In this document: positions 58,283 through 64,000 of the stretch, one piece after another
How positions within the stretch are numbered: position 1 is the stretch's first letter
How the letters are laid out: every line of letters starts with the position of its first letter
The notes under the pieces: generated by a model
What the model was told of the DNA's origin: nothing
What the model saw: the letters and a program-made list of their open reading frames with translations, nothing else
Databases searched by the model: none
Made by a program: the position numbers and the translations under genes
Origin: Paraburkholderia megapolitana
GTDB taxonomy: Bacteria > Pseudomonadota > Gammaproteobacteria > Burkholderiales > Burkholderiaceae
DNA length: 64,000 nucleotides
Assembly: GCF_007556815.1 (NCBI RefSeq)
Contig: NZ_CP041743.1
Location: forward strand, 2,453,001-2,517,000
Direction: 5' to 3'

Positions 58283-58406
58283 AGCGTGACGAAGGACCTG
58301 AGCCTGGTAACGGAGTGCTCGCCGCTGATCACGATCAAGGTGAGCACTTCCAGGAGGGCGCTGCGTTTCATGATCGAAGCGCAGCGCCAGCGTCAATGCA
58401 TCATCG

Positions 58407-58799
58407 TCATTCAAGCCCACGCAGCACCTGCGCAACCCGACCATGCTCATGCAGCACCGCCGGGCTCGCCTGCAGCAACGGCAGATAGCGCTCAAGAAAC
58501 GCGTTATTCGGCGTATCCGCCGAAAAGAGCGCACCCACCGACTGCGCGGCAGCAATACGATCCGCCGCAGTCGCCTTGTCGTCGTCGAGCACTTCATCGA
58601 CGTTCGCAATCGTCGTCGACAGCGCCGACAACCAGCGAAACCCCGACCCATTGATCAGCACCTGCAGGAACGCAGCCGGCGTAGCGGGACCGAACTCCTG
58701 CTCATACGCTGCGCGCTCGTGATCGAGAATCGACTTGTGCAGCGCGAGCAGCGGCTTGCGCACGTCCGACAGAAACTGGATGGCTTGTGCTTCGTTCAT
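58407..58799 (-). CDS. Hypothetical helical protein (130 aa)
   Basis: I do not recognise the family. The protein is predicted largely helical and soluble, with segments KPLLALHKSILDHERAAYEQEFG, SALSTTIANVDEVLDDDKATA and a leucine-rich C-terminus. It has no Cys, no signal peptide and no membrane segment. Codon use is like its neighbours. It is convergent with yejF and divergent from the iorAB-like genes. A regulatory or structural role cannot be told. Confidence 0.6.
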   Translation of the reverse strand: MNEAQAIQFLSDVRKPLLALHKSILDHERAAYEQEFGPATPAAFLQVLINGSGFRWLSALSTTIANVDEVLDDDKATAADRIAAAQSVGALFSADTPNNAFLERYLPLLQASPAVLHEHGRVAQVLRGLE

Positions 58800-59144
58800 G
58801 GTTCGGCTCCGTGCGGATAGATCGAAATGGTTTAGCGGCGAATCGTGGGCTCGCTCTATATATGGTTCCAGTCGCCGCCACTACAACTGCAATATCCATC
58901 GACGCCGCTTTTCCCGCAGCGCTACAATCATCGCACCTCTTCTGCACGGGCAGTCTACCGGGCAGTGCGCTCTTCAACGGCTGGATCGCTTCACTGTATC
59001 AGGGTCTATTGGCGTCTCTTGCAGAATAGATTGAGCGAGTCGCCGCATTTTAGTGTCGTGCCGGCGTACAAACCGGCCAGCAAGACAGTCGACCCACCCT
59101 CGACTCACGATCAATAAACAACAACCCCACAACCGGAGCAGCCC
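58800..59144. promoter_or_regulatory. Divergent region upstream of the iorAB-like operon
   Basis: 345 bases without a gene, carrying the promoters of the 130-aa protein (minus) and the molybdenum hydroxylase operon (plus). No clear operator was seen. A weak CCGGAGC precedes the next ATG. Confidence 0.35.
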
Positions 59145-59600
59145 ATGACAACGCTCACCATCAACGGTCAGACCCACACCGTCGACGCGCCTCCCGACAT
59201 GCCTCTGCTATGGGTGCTGCGCGATCTGATCGGTCTGACCGGCACCAAGTTCGGCTGCGGTATTGCGCAGTGCGGCGCCTGTACGGTCCATCTCGACGGC
59301 GTGGCGGTCCGGTCATGCGTGCTGCCCGCGGCAGCCGTCGGCGACCGCAAGATCACGACGATCGAAGCGGTTGGCGACACGCCCGCTGGCAAGAAAGTCC
59401 AGCAGGCATGGCGGCAGCTCGACGTGGTGCAGTGCGGCTACTGTCAGTCCGGACAGGTCATGTCGGCGGCGTCGCTGCTTGCACAGAACGTCAGCCCTTC
59501 CGATGCGGACATCGATGCCGCAATGGCAGGCAACATCTGCCGCTGCGGCACCTACAACCGCATCCGCGCAGCGATCAAGCACGCTGCGAAGGAGGCGTGA
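59145..59600 (+). CDS. iorA: (2Fe-2S) subunit of a molybdenum hydroxylase, IorA-like
   Basis: 151 residues of the xanthine-dehydrogenase small-subunit family. Two 2Fe-2S sites are visible: plant-type [13 protein letters not shown] with a further Cys (about 60), and the helical site CGYCQSGQ...CRCGTY. It passes electrons from the molybdenum subunit to an outside acceptor, here likely the cytochrome c encoded two genes downstream. The next gene starts 1 bp after its stop. Confidence 0.9.
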   Translation: MTTLTINGQTHTVDAPPDMPLLWVLRDLIGLTGTKFGCGIAQCGACTVHLDGVAVRSCVLPAAAVGDRKITTIEAVGDTPAGKKVQQAWRQLDVVQCGYCQSGQVMSAASLLAQNVSPSDADIDAAMAGNICRCGTYNRIRAAIKHAAKEA

Positions 59601-59601
59601 C

Positions 59602-61851
59602 ATGTCCCAAGGACTGCTCGATGCGCAAAACGGCGCATCACGCGCGACCGACGGGTCGCGCATCACACGTCGCACGTTCCTCAAATTCGGTGTCACGGTT
59701 GGCGTAGCGACCGGCGGTGGCCTGTTGCTCGGTTTCAGCCTGCCGGCGGCTAGCCAGGGCGGTACCGCTGCACTTCGCAAAACGGTGATCGGTGGCGACG
59801 GGAATGAAACCGCGCAGAGCGGCGTGTTCGCGCCGAACGCGTTCATCCAGATCGATACCGCGGGCAAGGTCACGCTCGTGATCCCGAAGGTCGAGATGGG
59901 CCAGGGCGTGTACACGTCGATTCCGATGCTAATTGCGGAAGAACTCGAAGTGCCGCTCGACAGCGTCACGATCGATCACGCGCCGCCCGACGAAAAGCTC
60001 TTCATGGACCCGCTGCTAGGCGGCCAGCTGACCGGCGGTTCGACGTCGATCCGCTACGCATGGGAACCGATGCGCCGTGCCGGCGCGACCGCCCGTGTGC
60101 TGCTGATCGGCGCCGCGGCACAGCAATGGCAGGTCGATCCGGCGTCGTGTCACGCGGAGAACGGCCAGGTAATCCACGCGGCGAGCAACCGTAACGTGGC
60201 CTACGGCCAGCTCGTCGGTGCAGCTGCGAAGCTGCCGGTACCGAAGGACGTCCCGCTCAAGAAGCCCGCCGATTTCAAACTGATCGGCACGCCGGCCAAA
60301 CGGCTCGATTCGCCGGAGAAGGTCGACGGTACCGCCGTTTTCGGGCTCGACGTACGGCTGCCTGGCATGGTCTACGCAGCGATCGCGAATTGCCCGGTGT
60401 TTGGCGGCACGCTTGCGAGCGTCGACGATACGAACGCGAAGAAGATCCCCGGTGTGCGTCAGGTGGTGAAGATCGACAATGCGGTGGCCGTGATCGGCGA
60501 CCACACATGGGCCGCCAAACGCGGCGTGATGGCGCTCGACATCAAGTGGAATGAAGGCGAGGGCGCCAACCTGTCGATGAAGCAGATCGTCGCCGATCTC
60601 GCAGAGGCGTCGCAGCACAACGGTGCGGTCGCGCGCAAGGAAGGCGATGTCGCTAACGCGTTCTCGAATGCGAAGACGCGCATCGATGCGGTCTATCAGC
60701 AGCCGTTCCTTGCGCACGCAACGATGGAGCCGATCAACTGCACGGTGCACGTGCAACCGGGTAGCTGCGAGATCTGGGTTGGCACCCAGGTGCCGACGCG
60801 CGCAGTCGACGCCGGCGTGAAGGTGACGGGGCTGCCGGCGGAGAAGATCGTCGTGCACAACTATCTGCTCGGCGGCGGGTTCGGGCGGCGGCTCGAAACC
60901 GACGCGATCACGCAGGCACTGAAGGTCGGCAAGCAGCTCGGTGTGCCGGTCAAGGTGGTGTGGACGCGCGAGGAAGACATTCAGCACGACATGTATCGCC
61001 CGTATTACTACGACGCGATTTCGGCGGGGCTCGACGCGAACGGCAAGCCGGTCGCGTGGCAGCACCGGATCGTCGGCTCGTCGATCATGGCGCGCTTCGC
61101 GCCGCCCGCGTTCAAGAACGGTCTCGATCCAGACGCGGTCGAGGTAGCCGCCGATCTCCCATACGATCTGCCCAACCAGTTGGTCGACTACGTGCGCCAG
61201 GAGCCGCACGCGGTGCCGACTGCGTTCTGGCGCGGCGTGGGGCCGACGCGCGGCACGTTCGTCGTCGAGAGTTTCATCGACGAACTGGCGGCGCAGGCCA
61301 AGGTCGATCCCGTCAAGTACCGGCGCGATCTGCTCGGTAAATCGCCGCGTGCGCTCAACGTGCTCGATGTCGCCACCAACGCGGCCAACTGGGGCAAGAC
61401 GACCGCGCCGAAGGGGCAGGGGCGCGGCGTCTCGGTGATGCATGCGTTCGGCAGCTTCTTCTCGATGGTTGCGGACGTGACCGTCGATCAGGGCGAGGTG
61501 ACGGTGAACCGCATTGTGTGCGCGGTCGATTGCGGCATGGTCGTCAATCCGAACACGATCGAAGCGCAGGTGCAGGGCGGCATTATCTTCGGCATCACGG
61601 CGGCGCTGTATAGCGAGATCACGATCGAAGAGGGGCGCGTCCAGCAGAACAACTTCACCGACTACCGGATGTTGCGTATCGATCAGGCGCCGGAAATCGA
61701 GGTGCATATCGTGAAGAGCGCCGAAGCGCCTGGAGGTATCGGCGAGCCCGGTACCTCCGCGTTGGCGCCGGCGGTGGCGAATGCGATCTATGCGGCGACG
61801 GGCAAGCGGCTGCGGCACTTGCCGGTTGGCGCGCAGCTCAAGACCGCATAA
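59602..61851 (+). CDS. iorB: Molybdopterin-binding subunit, aldehyde/isoquinoline oxidoreductase (IorB-like)
   Basis: 749 residues with a twin-arginine signal (RRTFLKFG at 23-30, then a hydrophobic core), so it is exported folded with its cofactor, together with IorA. The aldehyde-oxidase domains follow: EMGQGVYTSIPMLIAEEL, GGGFGRRLETD (Moco site) and a C-terminal GEPGTSALAPAV with the active-site Glu. Enzymes with this two-subunit, Tat-exported plan oxidise aldehydes or N-heterocycles. The name iorB is by architecture; the substrate is unknown. Confidence 0.85.
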   Translation: MSQGLLDAQNGASRATDGSRITRRTFLKFGVTVGVATGGGLLLGFSLPAASQGGTAALRKTVIGGDGNETAQSGVFAPNAFIQIDTAGKVTLVIPKVEMGQGVYTSIPMLIAEELEVPLDSVTIDHAPPDEKLFMDPLLGGQLTGGSTSIRYAWEPMRRAGATARVLLIGAAAQQWQVDPASCHAENGQVIHAASNRNVAYGQLVGAAAKLPVPKDVPLKKPADFKLIGTPAKRLDSPEKVDGTAVFGLDVRLPGMVYAAIANCPVFGGTLASVDDTNAKKIPGVRQVVKIDNAVAVIGDHTWAAKRGVMALDIKWNEGEGANLSMKQIVADLAEASQHNGAVARKEGDVANAFSNAKTRIDAVYQQPFLAHATMEPINCTVHVQPGSCEIWVGTQVPTRAVDAGVKVTGLPAEKIVVHNYLLGGGFGRRLETDAITQALKVGKQLGVPVKVVWTREEDIQHDMYRPYYYDAISAGLDANGKPVAWQHRIVGSSIMARFAPPAFKNGLDPDAVEVAADLPYDLPNQLVDYVRQEPHAVPTAFWRGVGPTRGTFVVESFIDELAAQAKVDPVKYRRDLLGKSPRALNVLDVATNAANWGKTTAPKGQGRGVSVMHAFGSFFSMVADVTVDQGEVTVNRIVCAVDCGMVVNPNTIEAQVQGGIIFGITAALYSEITIEEGRVQQNNFTDYRMLRIDQAPEIEVHIVKSAEAPGGIGEPGTSALAPAVANAIYAATGKRLRHLPVGAQLKTA

Positions 61852-61863
61852 CGGGAGACAGAC

Positions 61864-63162
61864 ATGAATCGCACACTCAAGCTTGTGAGCGCGGCTGTCT
61901 TCGCTATGTATGCGGCGCTGGCCCACGCTCAGGCAGTCACGCAACCCGCCGCGGCCACCGCCGACGATGCGCTCGTGCAGCGCGGTGCCTATCTCGCGAA
62001 GGTCGGCGACTGCATCGCGTGCCATTCGGCGCCGCGCGGCAAGCCGTTCGCCGGCGGCCTGCCGATGACGACGCCGATGGGCGCGATCTACACGACCAAC
62101 ATCACGCCGGACCCGGAGACCGGTATCGGCAAGTACACGGAGGAAGATTTCTCGCGCTCGCTGCGTGAGGGCGTCGCGAAGGACGGCCACAACCTGTATC
62201 CGGCAATGCCTTATCCGTCGTACGCAAAGGTCAACGACGACGACACGCGCGCGCTCTATGCGTACTTCATGCACGGCGTCGCACCGGTGAAGCAGGCGAA
62301 CCGCGAATCGGACATCAAGTGGCCGCTCAATATGCGCTGGCCGCTCATGTTCTGGAACATGGTGTTCCTCGACAAGGGCGTCTACCAGGACAAGACCGGC
62401 AAGGACGTCGCGTGGAATCGTGGGGCGTACCTGATCCAGGGGCTCGGCCATTGCGGTTCGTGTCATACGCCGCGCGGCGTCGCGTTCCAGGAGAAGGCGC
62501 TCGACGAAACCGGCAGCGTGTATCTGAGCGGCGGTGTACTCGACGGCTGGTTCGCGGCGAACCTGACCGGCGAGCATAACGTCGGGCTCGGCAGGTGGTC
62601 GGAACAGGACGTCGCGCAGTTCCTGAAGACGGGCGCGAACCAGCATGCGTCGGCGTTCGGTTCGATGACGAGTGTGATCAACAACAGCACGCAGGCGATG
62701 GCCGATCCCGATGTCACTGCGATGGCGCGTTACCTGAAGTCGCTGCCGCCGGCGGGCGGCAATGGCGCTGCGCCGTATACGTATGACGCACAGGCGACGA
62801 AGGTGGCGCTTGCGCGCCCTGCGAACGATGCGGGCGCACGCGTGTACACCGCGTACTGCATGCATTGTCATGGCGTGGACGGACGTGCGTTCGCACCGCT
62901 GCTAGCGCCGCTGGCGGGCAATCCGAACGTGCTGGAAGCGGATGCGTCGTCGCTCGTCAACGTCACGCTGAACGGCACGGGTGACCTGGTGATTCAAGGC
63001 ATTCCGGCGGCGTATCCGATGCCGAAGTTTGCGCCGGTGCTCAACGATCAGCAGATCGCGGACGTGCTGACCTTCGTGCGCGCCGGGTGGAATAATCACG
63101 CGCCGGCTGTCACGGCTGCGGAGGTGGCGAAGTTGCGCAAGTCGACGCAGGCTGCGCGCTAA
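61864..63162 (+). CDS. Triheme cytochrome c (electron acceptor of the hydroxylase)
   Basis: 432 residues with a signal peptide ending AHA (about 22) and three CxxCH heme sites at Cys50 (CIACH), Cys197 (CGSCH) and Cys332 (CMHCH). This is the layout of membrane-bound alcohol/aldehyde dehydrogenase cytochrome subunits, which send electrons to the quinone pool or oxidases. It lies 12 bp after iorB and likely forms a complex with IorAB in the periplasm. Confidence 0.9.
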   Translation: MNRTLKLVSAAVFAMYAALAHAQAVTQPAAATADDALVQRGAYLAKVGDCIACHSAPRGKPFAGGLPMTTPMGAIYTTNITPDPETGIGKYTEEDFSRSLREGVAKDGHNLYPAMPYPSYAKVNDDDTRALYAYFMHGVAPVKQANRESDIKWPLNMRWPLMFWNMVFLDKGVYQDKTGKDVAWNRGAYLIQGLGHCGSCHTPRGVAFQEKALDETGSVYLSGGVLDGWFAANLTGEHNVGLGRWSEQDVAQFLKTGANQHASAFGSMTSVINNSTQAMADPDVTAMARYLKSLPPAGGNGAAPYTYDAQATKVALARPANDAGARVYTAYCMHCHGVDGRAFAPLLAPLAGNPNVLEADASSLVNVTLNGTGDLVIQGIPAAYPMPKFAPVLNDQQIADVLTFVRAGWNNHAPAVTAAEVAKLRKSTQAAR

Positions 63163-63188
63163 CGGCACGTAGCAGTGAGCGGTACTGG

Positions 63189-63218
63189 CCGGCCGCCGCC
63201 GCGTTGTAGGGCGGCCGG
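63189..63218. terminator. GC-rich hairpin after the cytochrome c gene
   Basis: CCGGCCGCC (63189-63197) pairs with GGCGGCCGG (63210-63218), between the convergent cytochrome and permease genes. No T-run follows, so termination may need Rho. Confidence 0.45.
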
Positions 63219-63247
63219 TCGTCGCTGCATAACAGGCAACACCGATG

Positions 63248-63904
63248 TTACCGGTGCTGCCCGATCTTCTGACGCTTCTCGAGCACCCGGGCATACCAGG
63301 TCAACGGAAAACACATCGCGAAGTACAACACCGCGACCATGCCGTAAATCGGAAATGGACGGAACGCGGCGTTAGTAATCATCGTGCCGGTTTTCGTGAG
63401 CTCGGTGAAACCGATGATCGACGTGAGCGCCGTGCTTTTCACTACCTGCACGAGAAAACCCACGGTCGGCGCGACGGCGATTTTTCGCGCCTGCGGCCAC
63501 ACGATGTAACGCAACTGCTGGCCGAACGTCATGCCGAGACTCGCTCCCGCGGCCCACTGGCCGCGCGGTACCGCCTCGACGCAGCCGCGCCAGATATCGA
63601 CGAGATACGCGCTCGTGTAGAGCGTGAGCGTGACGGTTGCGGCGACCCATGGCGACACCTCGATGCCGAGCAGCGGCAGACCGAAGAAGGCCAGGAACAA
63701 CTGCATCAAGAGCGGTGTGCCCTGGAATAGCTCGACATACAGCACGACCGCGCGCCGCAGCCACGCGAACGGTGACACGCGCGCTGCGAGCAGTGCGAGA
63801 CCAACCGCACCGCCGCCGACGAATGCGATCAGCGAAAGCAGGATGGTCCAGCGTGCGGCGAGCAACAGGTTGCGGGCGATGTCCCACAGCGTAAATTCGA
63901 TCAT
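63248..63904 (-). CDS. Polar amino-acid ABC transporter permease
   Basis: 218 residues, HisM/GlnP-type, about five membrane segments. It starts MIEFTLWDIARNLLLAARWTI and has the family phrases LYVELFQGTPLLMQLFLAFFGLP and the EAA loop AGASLGMTFGQQLRYIVWPQA. The ATG at 63904 overlaps the stop of the preceding gene (ATGA), so it is the second gene of the pair in a transport operon that starts to the right of the window. Confidence 0.88.
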   Translation of the reverse strand: MIEFTLWDIARNLLLAARWTILLSLIAFVGGGAVGLALLAARVSPFAWLRRAVVLYVELFQGTPLLMQLFLAFFGLPLLGIEVSPWVAATVTLTLYTSAYLVDIWRGCVEAVPRGQWAAGASLGMTFGQQLRYIVWPQARKIAVAPTVGFLVQVVKSTALTSIIGFTELTKTGTMITNAAFRPFPIYGMVAVLYFAMCFPLTWYARVLEKRQKIGQHR

Positions 63905-64000
63905 CGGGCACGCTCCGTCGGCAGCGCGCGCGACGTATGCGCACGGCTGTTGCGCCACCTGAACCACGTATGCAGGCGAGCCGTTGTACCGGAGGCAGTG
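63901..64000 (-). CDS. C-terminal end of an upstream gene, probably the partner permease (partial)
   Basis: On the minus strand a frame open from the right edge (33 codons) stops at TGA 63903-63901, overlapping the ATG of the next permease by 4 bp. The tail is basic (RLHTWFRWRN...PTERAR), as at the cytoplasmic end of polar amino-acid permeases. Only the tail is visible, so the assignment rests on context. Confidence 0.5.
   Translation of the reverse strand, partial: TASGTTARLHTWFRWRNSRAHTSRALPTERAR

Noticed and set aside
60016..62871. Long open frame antisense to iorB and the cytochrome c gene
   Set aside because: It is a by-product of high GC codon bias: composition is Arg/His-rich with no domain, and the sense strand encodes well-supported proteins.

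Overview
The window is high-GC, densely coded bacterial DNA. Two trimeric OmpC-type porins, the AcnD/PrpF version of the 2-methylcitrate cycle, a DUF3331 protein and a choline-sulfatase/carnitine set point to a Burkholderiales member, most likely Paraburkholderia/Burkholderia. No rRNA, tRNA, CRISPR array, insertion sequence or prophage was seen. It reads as ordinary chromosome rich in catabolic and transport genes.

Layout. 1-7.8 kb: a secreted PLD-type phosphodiesterase (cut by the left edge), a YdhR-like protein, a carboxymuconolactone-decarboxylase-family protein divergent from an HxlR regulator with a candidate operator, an ABC-F ATPase, pssA, Nudix and GNAT enzymes, a phytanoyl-CoA-dioxygenase-like enzyme and a DUF3592 membrane protein. 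7.9-10.6 kb: a three-gene ABC-2 exporter. 10.7-14.6 kb: purU and an acetoacetate decarboxylase / 3-hydroxybutyrate dehydrogenase / patatin operon. 15-19 kb: choline-O-sulfate use (LysR regulator, betC, a DUF6429 protein, choX), then a porin. 20.7-27.7 kb: a carnitine catabolic cluster, cdhR divergent from caiX-cdhC-cdhA-cdhB-hocS and a gamma-butyrobetaine dioxygenase.

27.7-28.5 kb is an AT-richer non-coding stretch with small repeats. It is followed by a Sel1 lipoprotein and a CsgG-like lipoprotein gene broken at a run of nine G. 30-39.6 kb holds an O-methyltransferase, DUF3331, AI-2E transporter, OpgC-like protein, second porin, LysR, aldo/keto reductase, a small unknown protein and an NlpD-like lipoprotein. 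39.7-48 kb is the propionate operon prpB-prpC-acnD-prpF, divergent from the sigma-54 activator gene prpR, with a -24/-12 promoter and a 35-bp palindrome between them. 48-58.3 kb has an alpha/beta hydrolase, a large TonB-dependent receptor and a YejABEF-type peptide ABC transporter. 59-63.2 kb encodes an iorAB-like molybdenum hydroxylase with its triheme cytochrome c. The right end has one complete amino-acid ABC permease and the tail of another gene, probably a second permease.

The genes at 10.7-27.7 kb fit together. Choline-O-sulfate, carnitine and gamma-butyrobetaine would all be turned toward choline or glycine betaine. The acetoacetate released by carnitine cleavage could be taken up by the neighbouring ketone-body enzymes, and PurU could recycle one-carbon units from betaine demethylation. 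This linkage is inferred from gene content. I saw no clearly undescribed system. The best leads are the poly-G frameshift, the PrpR/sigma-54 control region, the repeat-bearing gap at 27.7-28.5 kb and the receptor plus YejABEF pairing.
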